The notes under the pieces are model-generated. The model was not told where the DNA came from. It did no database searches and saw only the letters and a program-made list of their open reading frames with translations. The position numbers were made by a program, and so were the translations under genes. Source: Cognatilysobacter tabacisoli (GTDB lineage Bacteria; Pseudomonadota; Gammaproteobacteria; Xanthomonadales; Xanthomonadaceae). Taken from it: DNA of 64,000 nt. Shown here piece by piece: positions 8,978 through 18,930 of this stretch. Where the stretch lies: contig NZ_KZ987400.1 of assembly GCF_003586305.1 (NCBI RefSeq), positions 530,635 through 594,634 of the forward strand, written 5' to 3'. The stretch's first letter is position 1, and every line of letters starts with the position of its first letter.

Positions 8978-9445
8978 ATGCTCGCCCCCCGACTGCACAG
9001 CCTGCTCGACGAGGGCCACGCCCCGTACACCGAGATCCGCCACCCGCGCACGTTGACCGCGGTCGAGACCGCGGCGGCAGCGCACGTCGACCGCATGCTG
9101 TTCGCCAAGAGCGTCGTCGTTCGCATCGACGGCAAGCTCGCGCTGGTCGTGCTGCCGGCCGGCAACCGCGTCGACCTGACGCGCCTGTCGCGCGCGCTCG
9201 GCGAGGCGCCGGTGGAGCTCGCCAGCGAGGACGAGTTCCGCGGCGCGTTCCCCGACTGCGAACTCGGCGCGATGCCGCCGTTCGGCCACCTCTACGGCAT
9301 GCCGGTCTATGTCGATTCGCGCCTGGCCCAGCAGCCGGAGATCGCGTTCAATGCCGGCACCCACACCGACGCGGTGCGGATGCCGTACACCGAGTTCGAA
9401 CGCCTGGCCGAGCCGGAGCTGCTGTGGCTGGCGCATGTGATGTAG
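8978..9445 (+). CDS. YbaK/ProX-type aminoacyl-tRNA deacylase family protein
   Basis: A 155-residue protein of the YbaK/EbsC fold, which hydrolyses mis-charged aminoacyl-tRNAs in trans. Visible hallmarks are the conserved lysine in LFAKSVVVRIDGK and the glycine-rich G-A-M-P-P-F-G block. The ATG at 8978 has GAGGA 7 bp upstream. The 184 bp before it hold no other recognisable gene. Which amino acid-tRNA pair is edited cannot be told. Confidence 0.85.
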   Translation: MLAPRLHSLLDEGHAPYTEIRHPRTLTAVETAAAAHVDRMLFAKSVVVRIDGKLALVVLPAGNRVDLTRLSRALGEAPVELASEDEFRGAFPDCELGAMPPFGHLYGMPVYVDSRLAQQPEIAFNAGTHTDAVRMPYTEFERLAEPELLWLAHVM

Positions 9446-9477
9446 GCGACCGCCGCCGTCCCCCGGGGCCGACCGGG

Positions 9478-9483
9478 TAAGCT
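9478..9483 (+). promoter_or_regulatory. Candidate -10 box for the EAL gene
   Basis: TAAGCT followed by CGCGC, 41 bp before the EAL gene start. Same pattern as the TAAACT box at 5089 and TAACGT boxes at 34081 and 37153. No strong -35. Confidence 0.3.
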
Positions 9484-9524
9484 CGCGCAACGGCCGCGCC
9501 GCGGCCGACCCGTGGACGGTGCCG

Positions 9525-10301
9525 ATGTACCTCGACCGCTTCTTCGCCGACCTGCCGGAAGCGCGTCAATGCGTGCACTGCCGCGGCGGGTCGCTCGACC
9601 TCGAGCTGCAGATGGCGTTCCAGCCGGTGGTCGACGCGGTCGAGCGCAGCGTCTACGCGTACGAAGCACTGGTGCGTGGGCCGAGCGGAGAGGGCGCCGG
9701 CCACCTGCTGCGCGACGTGTCGCCGGCGCAGCTGTACCTGTTCGACCAGACCTGCCGGGTGCTGGCGATCGACACCGCGGCGCGCCTCGGGCTGCGCGAG
9801 CGGCTGTCGCTGAATTTCTTCCCGAATGCGATGTACGAGGCCAGCAGCTGCATCCGCCTGACCCTGGCCGCGGCCGGCAAGGTCGGCATGCCGGTCGGGC
9901 AACTGGTGTTCGAGCTGTCGGAGGCCGAGCGCATCGACAACCCCGACCACGCGATGACGATCCTGCGCGAGTACCGCAAGCAGGGCTTCAACACCGCGAT
10001 CGACGACTTCGGTGCCGGCTACGCGGGGCTGTCGCTGCTGGCCAGCTTCCAGCCCGACGTGGTCAAGATCGACCGCGCGCTGGTGGCCGGCATCGCCACG
10101 GCGCCGGCGCAGCGCGCGATCGTCGTCGGCGTGCTGTCGATCTGCGCGGCGCTGGGCTGCCGCGTCGTGGCCGAGGGCGTCGAGGACGTGCGCGACTACG
10201 CGGTGCTGCGCGAGCTGGGCGTGCGCCTGTTCCAGGGCCACCTGTTCGCGCGCCCGGTGATCGGCGCGCTGCCCGAGCCCGACTGGCACGCGTTCGGCTG
10301 A
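9525..10301 (+). CDS. Cyclic-di-GMP phosphodiesterase, stand-alone EAL domain
   Basis: 258 residues that are almost only an EAL domain. Catalytic and metal-binding motifs are intact: YEALVR (the EAL glutamate), NFFPNA, ELSEAE, DDFGAGYAGL, the lysine in VVKID, EGVE and the final FQGHLF. It should hydrolyse c-di-GMP to pGpG and be active, although the loop reads DDFGAGYA where DDFGTGYS is standard. An N-terminal Cys-x-x-Cys (CVHC, about residues 17-20 counted from this start) precedes the domain and might bind metal or sense redox. A GTG 6 bp upstream (9519) is an alternative start. Confidence 0.92.
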   Translation: MYLDRFFADLPEARQCVHCRGGSLDLELQMAFQPVVDAVERSVYAYEALVRGPSGEGAGHLLRDVSPAQLYLFDQTCRVLAIDTAARLGLRERLSLNFFPNAMYEASSCIRLTLAAAGKVGMPVGQLVFELSEAERIDNPDHAMTILREYRKQGFNTAIDDFGAGYAGLSLLASFQPDVVKIDRALVAGIATAPAQRAIVVGVLSICAALGCRVVAEGVEDVRDYAVLRELGVRLFQGHLFARPVIGALPEPDWHAFG

Positions 10302-10385
10302 GGGCGCGCGGCGGCCGCCACCCGTGCGGGATGCGACGGGTTGCGCCGCGATTTCGCGGAGCGCGATGGCGGGCCGGGGCCCGCC

Positions 10386-10446
10386 CTAACGCGCGTAGCC
10401 GAACTGCTGCTTGAACTGCTCGGCGAACCCGGCGCAGTCGAAGCGC
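10386..10446 (-). pseudogene. Duplicated 3' fragment of the PfkB kinase gene
   Basis: On the minus strand this stretch would encode RFDCAGFAEQFKQQFGYAR and a TAG stop, nearly identical to the last 19 residues of the neighbouring kinase (RFDYAEFAEQFKQQFGYAL). 52 of 54 bases at 10393-10446 match 10529-10582. It even keeps a stop at the same place, but nothing of the rest of the gene is present. It is a remnant of a tandem duplication or of a lost paralogue. Confidence 0.8.
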
Positions 10447-10521
10447 ACGCCAGACCGGCACGGTGCAACGGCGATGCATGGGCCGTCGCCACGGCCCGCG
10501 GTACCCATCGCGCAGGGTCGC

Positions 10522-11454
10522 TTACAGTGCGTAGCCGAACTGCTGCTTGAACTGCTCGGCGAACTCGGCGTAGTCGAAGCGCTGGTTCTGCGTGCCCGGG
10601 TGCTCGACCTTCAGCGCGCCCATCAGGTTGCCCATGCGGCCGATCGTCAGCCAGTCGTAGCCCTTCTCGATGCCGAAGATCAGCCCGGCGCGGAACGCGT
10701 CGCCGCAGCCGGTCGGGTCGGTGACGCGGCGCTCGTGCGCCGGCGGGATGTCGTAGGTCTTGTCGGGCGTGTGGATCTGCGAGCCGTGCGGGCCGCGCGT
10801 GGTGATGTACGCCTTGACCCGCTTGACGATGTCGGCCTCGCTCCAGCCGGTGCGCTCCTGCAGCAGGTTCGACTCGTAGTCGTTGACGGTGACGTAGTCG
10901 GCCAGCTCGATGAACGCGCGCAGCTCCTCGCCGTTGAACAGCGGCATCGCCTGGCCCGGATCGAAGATGAAGGGAATGCCACCGTCGGCGAATTCCTGCG
11001 CGTTCTGCAGCATGCCCTCGCGCCCGTCGGGGCTGACGATGCCGAAGGTGATGCCGGCCACGTCGCGCACGTGGTTCTCGTACGAACGCATCATCGCGCC
11101 CGGATGGAACGCGGTGATCTGGTTGTTGTCGTGGTCGGTGGTGATGAACGCCTGCGGCGTGAACAGCTCCTCGATCTCCTTGACCTGGTCGAGGCGGATG
11201 CCGTGCTCGGTGAACCATTCGCGGTACGGGCCGAAGTCCTGGCCGACGGTCGCCATCGGCACCGGGTCGCCGCCGAGCAGCTTGAGGTTGTAGGCGATGT
11301 TGCCGGCGCAGCCGCCGAACTCGCGGCGCATCCGCGGGACCAGGAACGACACGTTCAGGATGTGCACCTTGTCCGGCAGGATGTGGTTCTTGAACTGGTC
11401 CGGGAACACCATGATGGTGTCGTAGGCCAGGGAGCCGCAGATCAGGGCTGACAT
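10522..11454 (-). CDS. PfkB family carbohydrate/adenosine kinase
   Basis: 310 residues of the ribokinase (PfkB) fold. The N-terminal substrate region has GGCAGNIAYNL and the C-terminal signature is DPTGCGDAFRAGLIF, with Asp252 as catalytic base and the anion hole GCGD. Length and FDPGQAM resemble the bacterial adenosine kinase/sugar kinase branch found in Xanthomonadaceae, which would phosphorylate adenosine or a sugar in the cytoplasm; the substrate is not settled by sequence. Start ATG at 11454. It is divergent from mreB with 219 bp between. A fragment of its own 3' end is repeated 136 bp downstream. Confidence 0.85.
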   Translation of the reverse strand: MSALICGSLAYDTIMVFPDQFKNHILPDKVHILNVSFLVPRMRREFGGCAGNIAYNLKLLGGDPVPMATVGQDFGPYREWFTEHGIRLDQVKEIEELFTPQAFITTDHDNNQITAFHPGAMMRSYENHVRDVAGITFGIVSPDGREGMLQNAQEFADGGIPFIFDPGQAMPLFNGEELRAFIELADYVTVNDYESNLLQERTGWSEADIVKRVKAYITTRGPHGSQIHTPDKTYDIPPAHERRVTDPTGCGDAFRAGLIFGIEKGYDWLTIGRMGNLMGALKVEHPGTQNQRFDYAEFAEQFKQQFGYAL

Positions 11455-11603
11455 CGGTTCGAACGTCCGTGGGCAGGCGGCCGGTGCCGCGCGGGCGCGT
11501 AGGGTAGCCGGTGACGTCCGGGGCGGCCAGAAGCGGCCTGCGGCCGGGGCGGTCCGGCGACTGCCGCTGCGCGTCACAAATCGCGCCAAAACGTTGATTC
11601 TCC

Positions 11604-11633
11604 TTGCTCCTGACGGCACGCGATTGCTAGTCT
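11604..11633 (+). promoter_or_regulatory. Candidate promoter for the mreB operon
   Basis: TTGCTC (11604-11609), an 18-bp spacer and TAGTCT (11628-11633) lie 40 bp before mreB in the divergent kinase-mreB region. The -10 is preceded by TGC, an extended -10 feature. Prediction only. Confidence 0.35.
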
Positions 11634-11658
11634 GGCGAGCCTGCTCCCGCCCTCCTGA

Positions 11659-12720
<1,062 letters not shown>

Positions 12721-12826
12721 GTGCTGCGCGGGGGCGGCGCTGCCGTCGTCCCCGCCGTCCGGCCGCGGCTGTCGCCGCTGCCGCTTCTTCCTGCCGTCCC
12801 CCCCGCCGACCCTGCGCTGACCTGAC

Positions 12827-13954
12827 GTGCCGCCCTACGCCGGTCCCTCCACCGCCGCCCGCTCGGGCGATGTCGCCGGCACGCTGAAGCTGCTGGCGTA
12901 CCTGGCGCTGTCGGTGACCCTGATCCTGCTCGACCACCGCGGCGGCTGGCTCAACCAGGCGCGACGCCAGGCCGCCGTGCTGGTGCAGCCGCTGTGGCTG
13001 GTCGCCGGCCTGCCCGGGCGGCTGATGCAGACGATCAGCGAAGACGCCGGCACGATCTCCTCGTTGACCGAGGAGAACCGCCGCCTGCGCAACGAGCTGC
13101 TGGTCAGCCGCGCGCGCATGGCGCGGCTGGCGTCGGTCGCCTCCGACAACGCGCGGCTGCGCGGGCTGCTCGCCGCGGCCCAGCAGGGCGCGCTGGACGC
13201 CCAGCTCGCGCCGGTGCTCGACATCGACCTGGAGCCGACCCGCCAGCGGCTGGTGCTCGACGCCGGCAGCAGCGACGGGGTGCGCGTCGGCCAGAGCGTC
13301 ATCGACGCCGGTGGCCTGATCGGCCAGATCATCGACACCACGCCGATGCACGCCACCGTGCTGCTGCTGACCGACCCGTCGCACGCGGTGCCGGTCGCGC
13401 TGGCGCGCAACGGCGTGCGGCTGGTCGCGTACGGCACCGGCCGCACCGACCGGCTGCAGCTGTCGAACGTGCCGCTGTCGACCGACATCAAGGTCGGCGA
13501 CGTGCTGGTGACGTCCGGCCTCGGCGGGCGCTTCGCCGCCGGCTTCCCGATCGGCACCGTCACCGCGCTGCGGCCCGACGAGAGCCGTGCGTTCCTCGTC
13601 GGCGACGTGCGCCCGGCCGCGCAGCTCGACCGCGGCCGCGACGTGCTGATCCTGCGCACCGCGCCGGCGCGGCCGGTGATCGGCCCGACCGCGCCGCTGG
13701 CGAACGCCGGCGCAGTCCGGATCGACGGACTGCAGGTCGAGGCGCCGCCGGCGCCCGCAGCCGCGTCGGCGCCGGCTCCGGCGTCCGCGGCGGGGCAGGG
13801 TGCCGGTCCAACGCCCGCGTCGCCGGCCGCGCAAACACCGCCCGGCGCTGGGCCGCCAGCGGCGACCGCCGCGCCGCCGGCATCGCCCGCGTCGCCCGCC
13901 ACGGCGCCGCCGGGCCCGCCGTCCACGCCGCCGGCCACCGGGGAGCGCCGCTGA
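12827..13954 (+). CDS. mreC: Cell shape protein MreC with long Pro/Ala tail
   Basis: 375 residues starting with GTG at 12827. One membrane helix (about 20-36) puts the rest in the periplasm; a coiled coil (about 65-105) and the two-beta-barrel core follow (DAGSSDGVRVGQSVI, LVTSGLGGRFAAGFPIGTV). MreC links MreB to PBP2 and RodA. Beyond about residue 285 there is a roughly 90-residue tail almost only of Pro, Ala, Thr, Ser and Gly, absent from E. coli MreC. The stop overlaps the mreD start by one base (TGATG). Confidence 0.95.
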   Translation: MPPYAGPSTAARSGDVAGTLKLLAYLALSVTLILLDHRGGWLNQARRQAAVLVQPLWLVAGLPGRLMQTISEDAGTISSLTEENRRLRNELLVSRARMARLASVASDNARLRGLLAAAQQGALDAQLAPVLDIDLEPTRQRLVLDAGSSDGVRVGQSVIDAGGLIGQIIDTTPMHATVLLLTDPSHAVPVALARNGVRLVAYGTGRTDRLQLSNVPLSTDIKVGDVLVTSGLGGRFAAGFPIGTVTALRPDESRAFLVGDVRPAAQLDRGRDVLILRTAPARPVIGPTAPLANAGAVRIDGLQVEAPPAPAAASAPAPASAAGQGAGPTPASPAAQTPPGAGPPAATAAPPASPASPATAPPGPPSTPPATGERR

Positions 13955-14436
13955 TGCGCGCCCGTTCGCCGTGGCTGCGTCCGGCCAGCCTTGTCGCCGC
14001 GCTGCTGCTCGGCCTGCTGCCGCTGGCGCCGGCGCTGCAGCCGCTGCGGCCGTACTGGCTCGCGCTGGTGGTCGCGTACTGGGTGATCGAGGACCCCGAC
14101 CGCGTCGGCCTCGGCTACGCGTTCCTGGTCGGGCTGGTCGCCGATCTCGCGTTCGGCAGCCTGTTCGGCGAGCAGGCGCTGCGGCTGGTGGTGATGACCT
14201 TCATCCTGCAGCGCTTCCGCGCGCGCCTGCGGTTCTTCCCGCTGTCGCAGCAGGCGCTGGCGATGGGCGGCCTGCTGCTCAACGACCGAATCGTCACCGC
14301 GGCGATCCACCTGACCCTCGGCCTGCCGACGCCGCCGTCGTCGGCGTGGATCGCACCGCTGGTCGGGCTGCTGCTGTGGGCGCCGGTGTTCCTGGCGCTG
14401 GACGCGCTGCGGCTCGGGCACTGGCGCAGGCGCTGA
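13954..14436 (+). CDS. mreD: Rod shape-determining membrane protein MreD
   Basis: 160 residues with about five membrane helices, ending in basic residues. It has the normal size and position between mreC and mrdA. MreD is an inner-membrane partner in the elongasome with no known enzymatic activity. Conserved pieces: YWLALVVAYWVIEDP near the N-terminus and GLVADLAFGSLFGEQAL. Confidence 0.93.
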   Translation: MRARSPWLRPASLVAALLLGLLPLAPALQPLRPYWLALVVAYWVIEDPDRVGLGYAFLVGLVADLAFGSLFGEQALRLVVMTFILQRFRARLRFFPLSQQALAMGGLLLNDRIVTAAIHLTLGLPTPPSSAWIAPLVGLLLWAPVFLALDALRLGHWRRR

Positions 14437-14439
14437 CCG

Positions 14440-16488
14440 GTGGGCCCGCGCCGCCGCATCCTGAAGAACGCCTCGGCCGAGGCCGAGCAGTTCCGCCGCC
14501 GCTCGGCGCTGGCGTTCGCGATGGTCGCGCTGATGATCGGCGGGCTGGCGCTGTGGTACTTCCGCCTGCAGGTCTGGCAGCACGCCGACTACGCCAGCCG
14601 CGCCGAGGAGAACCGCATCCGGCTGCAGCCGGTGGTGCCCGGGCGCGGGCTGATCCTCGACCGCAAGGGCCGGATCATCGCCGACAACGTGCCGGCATAC
14701 CGGCTCGACGTGGTGCCGAACGAGGCCGGCGACAGCAAGCGCTGGCTGCCGGCGCTGGGCGCGATCGTCAGCCTCGCGCCCGAGGACATCGCCCGCTACG
14801 AGGCCAACCGCCGCGTCGCCCGCGGCTTCAAGCCGGTGCCGCTGAAGCTGCGGCTGACCGAGGAGGAGGCCGCGCGCTTCGCGGTCGACCGCTGGCGCTT
14901 CCCGGGCATCGAGCTGGTGTCGTACCTCAACCGCCGCTACCCGCACGGCGAACTGACCTCGCACATCACCGGCTACGTCGCCCGCGTCGACGCCGACGAC
15001 CTGGCGATGCTCGGCGAGGGCGGCTCGGCGCTGAGCCACATCGGCAAGACCGGGCTGGAGCGCTATTACGAGGAAGCGCTGCGCGGCAAGATCGGCTACG
15101 AGAAGATCGTCACCAACGTCGACGGCCGCCCGATGCACTCCGCCGGCCGCGTGCCGGCGGTGCCCGGCGCCGACCTGCGGCTGAGCATCGACCTGGACCT
15201 GCAGCAGGCGATGGTCACGGCGTTCGGCGACCGCGACGGGTCCGCGGTCGCGGTCGACCCGCGCACCGGCGAGATCCTGGCGATGGTCAGCCTGCCGGCC
15301 TACGACGCCAACCTGTTCGTCAACGGCATCAGCCAGACCCACTACACCGCGCTGACGACCAACCCGTCGCGCCCGCTGTTCAACCGCAACGTGCTCGGCG
15401 GCGGCCCGCCGGGCTCGACGGTCAAGCCGCTGGTCGCGCTGGCCGGCGTCGACAGCGGCCTGCGCACGCCGGCGTCGACGGTGTTCTCGACCGGCGAGTT
15501 CTTCATCCCCGGCCAGCGCCGCGGCTACCGCGATGCGCACGGCGGCGCCGGCACGACCGACCTGCGCAAGTCGATCGCCGCGTCGGTGAACTACTACTAC
15601 TACAAGCTCGCCTACGAGATGGGGATCGAGCGCTTCGACCAGTACATGCGCAAGTACGGGTTCGGCGAGCCCAGCGGCATCGACCTGGCCGGCGAGAACC
15701 CCGGCGTGGTGCCGTCGCCGCAGTGGAAGGCGAAGAACAGCAAGGAACGCTGGTACCCGGGCGAGACGGTCATCGCCGGCATCGGCCAGGGCTACTGGAT
15801 CGCCACCGCGCTGCAGCTGGTGCGCGCGACCGCCGCGGTCGCCGACGGCGGCGAACTGCGCCGCCTGCACCTGGTCTCGGCGCGCCGCGACGGCTTCGAG
15901 GCGCCGTGGACGCCGCTGCCGCAGCCGGCGCCGCGCCGCATCACCGACAACCCCGACCACCTGCGCGCGGTGCAGGAGGGCATGGTCGCGACGATCCATG
16001 GCGCCGGCGGCACCGCGCGCGCGATGGCGATCGGCGCGCCGTACCTGATGGCCGGCAAGACCGGCACCGCGCAGAAGATCAGCCGCCGCGGCAACGTCAG
16101 CGTCGACCCGAAATCGCTGCCATACCACCTGCGCCACCAGGCGCTGTTCGTCGGCTATGCGCCGGCCGAGAACCCGACGATCGCGATCGCGGTCGTCGTC
16201 GAGCACGGCGGCTACGGCGGCACCGCGGCCGCGCCGATCGCGCGCAAGGTCTTCGACGCGTGGCTGCTCGGCAAGATGCCGGAGCCGGAGGAGGGCGTGC
16301 TGCGCTCGCCGCAGGGCGGCGCGTCGCTGGTGCCGGTGGTGCAGCCGCCGGCCACGACGCCGGCCCAATCGGCCACGCCCGCAGCGTCGCCCGGCACGCC
16401 GCCCGCCGCCACGGCCCCCGCGCCCGCCACGCGTCCGGGCGCGTCCACGCAGCGGCCGCCGGCACCGGCCACGGGACCGTCGCGATGA
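14440..16488 (+). CDS. mrdA: Penicillin-binding protein 2 (elongation transpeptidase)
   Basis: 682 residues from a GTG start 3 bp after mreD. A single membrane helix (about 22-42), the pedestal region and the class B transpeptidase domain follow. Active-site motifs are complete: Ser326 in PGSTVKP (SxxK), SVN in AASVNYYYYK, and KTG in MAGKTGTAQ. It cross-links peptidoglycan in the periplasm during elongation, stimulated by MreC and RodA. The C-terminal 50 residues are a Pro/Ala/Thr-rich tail like that of MreC. The stop overlaps rodA by 4 bp (ATGA). Confidence 0.96.
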   Translation: MGPRRRILKNASAEAEQFRRRSALAFAMVALMIGGLALWYFRLQVWQHADYASRAEENRIRLQPVVPGRGLILDRKGRIIADNVPAYRLDVVPNEAGDSKRWLPALGAIVSLAPEDIARYEANRRVARGFKPVPLKLRLTEEEAARFAVDRWRFPGIELVSYLNRRYPHGELTSHITGYVARVDADDLAMLGEGGSALSHIGKTGLERYYEEALRGKIGYEKIVTNVDGRPMHSAGRVPAVPGADLRLSIDLDLQQAMVTAFGDRDGSAVAVDPRTGEILAMVSLPAYDANLFVNGISQTHYTALTTNPSRPLFNRNVLGGGPPGSTVKPLVALAGVDSGLRTPASTVFSTGEFFIPGQRRGYRDAHGGAGTTDLRKSIAASVNYYYYKLAYEMGIERFDQYMRKYGFGEPSGIDLAGENPGVVPSPQWKAKNSKERWYPGETVIAGIGQGYWIATALQLVRATAAVADGGELRRLHLVSARRDGFEAPWTPLPQPAPRRITDNPDHLRAVQEGMVATIHGAGGTARAMAIGAPYLMAGKTGTAQKISRRGNVSVDPKSLPYHLRHQALFVGYAPAENPTIAIAVVVEHGGYGGTAAAPIARKVFDAWLLGKMPEPEEGVLRSPQGGASLVPVVQPPATTPAQSATPAASPGTPPAATAPAPATRPGASTQRPPAPATGPSR

Positions 16489-17597
16489 AAGTGATCCTGC
16501 GCTGGCTGTTCGACCTGCTGCTGCGCTTCACGCGCACGCTCGACCTGCCGCTGCTCGGCGCGCTGCTGGCGCTGATGGCGGTCGGCCTGGCGGTGCTGTA
16601 CAGCGCCGGCGAGCAGTCGACGCGGCTGGTGTTCGCCCAGGGCGCGCGGTTCGCGGTTGGGCTGGGCGCGATGTGGCTGCTGTCGCGGATGCCGCCGTCG
16701 CAGCTGCGCAACTGGACGCCGCTGGTCTACGGCGCCTCGCTGGTGCCGCTGCTGGCCGTGCTGTTCCTCGGCGACGGCAAGCACGGCAACCACTGGCTGA
16801 ACCTCGGCGTGTTCTATTTCCAGCCGGCCGAGGTGCTGAAGCTGAGCCTGCCGATGATGGTCGCCTGGTACCTCAACCGCCGCCCGCTACCGCCGCGGCT
16901 GCCGGTGGTGCTGATGGCGGGACTGATCATCGGCGTGCCGACCGGCATGATCCTGCTGCAGCCGGACTTCGGCACCGCGATGCTGGTCGGCATCAGCGGC
17001 GCGTTCGCGCTGTACCTGGCCGGGCTGCCGTGGTGGTGGTTCGGCGCGGCGTTCGGCGGCATCGCGGCCGCGGCGCCGGCGGCCTGGTTCTGGCTGCTGC
17101 GCCCGTACCAGAAGGACCGCATCCTGACCTTCCTCAACCCCGAGTCGGACCCGCTCGGCACCGGCTGGAACATCATCCAGTCAAAGATCGCGATCGGCGG
17201 CGGCGGGCTCACCGGCAAGGGCTGGGGCGAGGGCACGCAGGCGCACCTGAACTACATCCCCGAGCACACCACCGACTTCATCTTCGCCGTGCTCAGCGAG
17301 GAGTTCGGCTGGATCGGCGTCGTCGGCGTGCTGGCGCTGTACCTGTTCGTCGTCGGCCGCTGCCTATGGATCGCGGTCGAGGCGCGCGATGGCTATTCGC
17401 GTCTCGTCGCCGGCGCGCTCGGCCTGGCGTTCTGCGTGTACGTGCTGGTCAACGGCGGCATGATTTCCGGGCTGCTGCCGGTGGTCGGCGTGCCGATGCC
17501 GCTGTTGAGCTACGGCGGCACGTCGGCGGTGTCGCTGCTGGCCGGCCTCGGCGTCGTGATGGCGGTGCGTGCGCACCGGCCGGTGCACGGCCGCTGA
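16485..17597 (+). CDS. rodA: Peptidoglycan glycosyltransferase RodA
   Basis: 370 residues with about ten membrane helices, a SEDS-family polymerase that extends glycan strands from lipid II together with PBP2. Diagnostic stretches: QPDFGTAMLV with the essential aspartate, NPESDPLGTGWN, IPEHTTDFIFAVLSEEFG and the C-terminal PLLSYGGTSAVSLL. ATGA overlap with mrdA implies translational coupling. The frame ends at 17597. Confidence 0.97.
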   Translation: MKVILRWLFDLLLRFTRTLDLPLLGALLALMAVGLAVLYSAGEQSTRLVFAQGARFAVGLGAMWLLSRMPPSQLRNWTPLVYGASLVPLLAVLFLGDGKHGNHWLNLGVFYFQPAEVLKLSLPMMVAWYLNRRPLPPRLPVVLMAGLIIGVPTGMILLQPDFGTAMLVGISGAFALYLAGLPWWWFGAAFGGIAAAAPAAWFWLLRPYQKDRILTFLNPESDPLGTGWNIIQSKIAIGGGGLTGKGWGEGTQAHLNYIPEHTTDFIFAVLSEEFGWIGVVGVLALYLFVVGRCLWIAVEARDGYSRLVAGALGLAFCVYVLVNGGMISGLLPVVGVPMPLLSYGGTSAVSLLAGLGVVMAVRAHRPVHGR

Positions 17598-17688
17598 TGC
17601 GCCTTCGCGGGCTCGCGGCCACGCGTTGACCAAGCTGACTGGCGCGTTCATTCGCGCCCGATTCGCGGCAGACGCGCCGTGGCTGCGT

Positions 17689-17696
17689 GATAACCT
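17689..17696 (+). promoter_or_regulatory. Candidate -10 box immediately before mltB
   Basis: GATAACCT lies 7 bp upstream of the mltB ATG, so transcription from it would begin within about 3 bases of the start codon. The 106 bp between rodA and mltB would allow an internal promoter. No Shine-Dalgarno sequence is visible. No good -35. Confidence 0.35.
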
Positions 17697-17703
17697 CGCG
17701 ACG

Positions 17704-18930
17704 ATGATCCGACGCCGCTCCTACGTTCGCAGCGCCCTCGTCGGCGCCGTCCTGATCGCCCTCGCCGGCTGCGCCACCCAGGCCCCGCCGCCGACCGCGA
17801 CCACGCCTCCGCCCGCCGCAGCGCCCGCGCCGGCTGCGCCCGCCTCGGCGCCGGCGCCTGCTGCCGCGGTTCGACCCGCGCCGCCAGCGGCCCCGACCAC
17901 CGCGCCCACGCTGCTGCCGACGGTCGAGCCGACCGCCGAGCAGCGGGCCGCGTTCGCGCGCGAGACGGCGCAGCGCTTCGGCGTCGACGCCGCGTACGTG
18001 GAGTCGGTGCTGGCCCGCGCGCAGATCCGCGACAGCATCGTCAGCGCGATGTCGCGTCCGGCCGAGGCCAAGCCGTGGCGCGACTACCGCCCGATTTTCA
18101 TCACCCAGTCGCGCATCGACCAGGGCCGCGCGTTCCTCGCCACGCACCGCGACGCGCTCGCCCGGGTCGAAGCGCAGACCGGCGTGCCGGCCGAAGTGAT
18201 CGTCGCGATCATCGGCGTCGAAACCAGCTACGGCGGCAACACCGGCAAGTTCTCCGTGGTCGACGCGCTGTACACACTAGCGTTCGCGTATCCGCGCACC
18301 GGCGACCCGGCCAAGGCCGCGCGCGAGGACGCGCGCACCGCGTTCTTCCGCGACGAACTCGCGCAGCTGTTCGCGCTCGGCAAGGAAACCGGCCTCGACG
18401 TGACCACGCTGACCGGCAGCTACGCCGGCGCGATGGGCTGGGGCCAGTTCATGCCGTCGAGCTACCGCGACTACGCGGTCGACGGCGATGGCGACGGCAA
18501 GCGCGACCTGTTCAACGACCTCGACGACGTGTTCGCTTCGGTCGCCAACTACTTCGTCAAGAAGGGCGGTTGGGTCCGCGGCGGCCCGGTCGTCGCGCGC
18601 GCGAACCGCAACGCGACCGCCGCCGATTTCGTCGCCGAAGGGCTCGAGCCGCGCTACACGCTCGACGATCTGGCCGCGCGCGGGTACCGCCCGCTCGTCG
18701 CGGTGCCGCCGGGCGAGAACGCCACGCTGCTGAACCTCGACGGCGTCAACGGCCCGGAGTACTGGCTGGGCTTCCAGAACTTCTACGCGATCACCCGCTA
18801 CAACATCTCCAAGCACTACGCGATGGCGGTGCACCAGCTTGCCGAGGCCATCGCGGGCCGCGACGCCGCGGTCTCAGCGCCCGCGCCTGCCACCCCCGCC
18901 GCAACCGCCAGCGGAGCCGCCGGCGCATGA
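17704..18930 (+). CDS. mltB: Membrane-bound lytic murein transglycosylase B
   Basis: 408 residues with a lipoprotein signal (LIALAGC). A low-complexity Pro/Ala spacer (about 25-80) leads to a GH103 (SLT_2) domain. The catalytic acid is Glu173 in GVETSYGGNTGKF; MGWGQFMPSSYRDYAVDGDGDG is the other family hallmark. The enzyme cleaves glycan strands to 1,6-anhydro-MurNAc ends in the periplasm. Start ATG at 17704 opens the signal peptide. The stop overlaps rlpA by 4 bp (ATGA). Confidence 0.95.
   Translation: MIRRRSYVRSALVGAVLIALAGCATQAPPPTATTPPPAAAPAPAAPASAPAPAAAVRPAPPAAPTTAPTLLPTVEPTAEQRAAFARETAQRFGVDAAYVESVLARAQIRDSIVSAMSRPAEAKPWRDYRPIFITQSRIDQGRAFLATHRDALARVEAQTGVPAEVIVAIIGVETSYGGNTGKFSVVDALYTLAFAYPRTGDPAKAAREDARTAFFRDELAQLFALGKETGLDVTTLTGSYAGAMGWGQFMPSSYRDYAVDGDGDGKRDLFNDLDDVFASVANYFVKKGGWVRGGPVVARANRNATAADFVAEGLEPRYTLDDLAARGYRPLVAVPPGENATLLNLDGVNGPEYWLGFQNFYAITRYNISKHYAMAVHQLAEAIAGRDAAVSAPAPATPAATASGAAGA

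Noticed and set aside
12835-16368. Minus-strand open frame of about 1180 codons across the mre genes
   Set aside because: Shadow of mreC, mreD and mrdA; the plus-strand products are complete known proteins.
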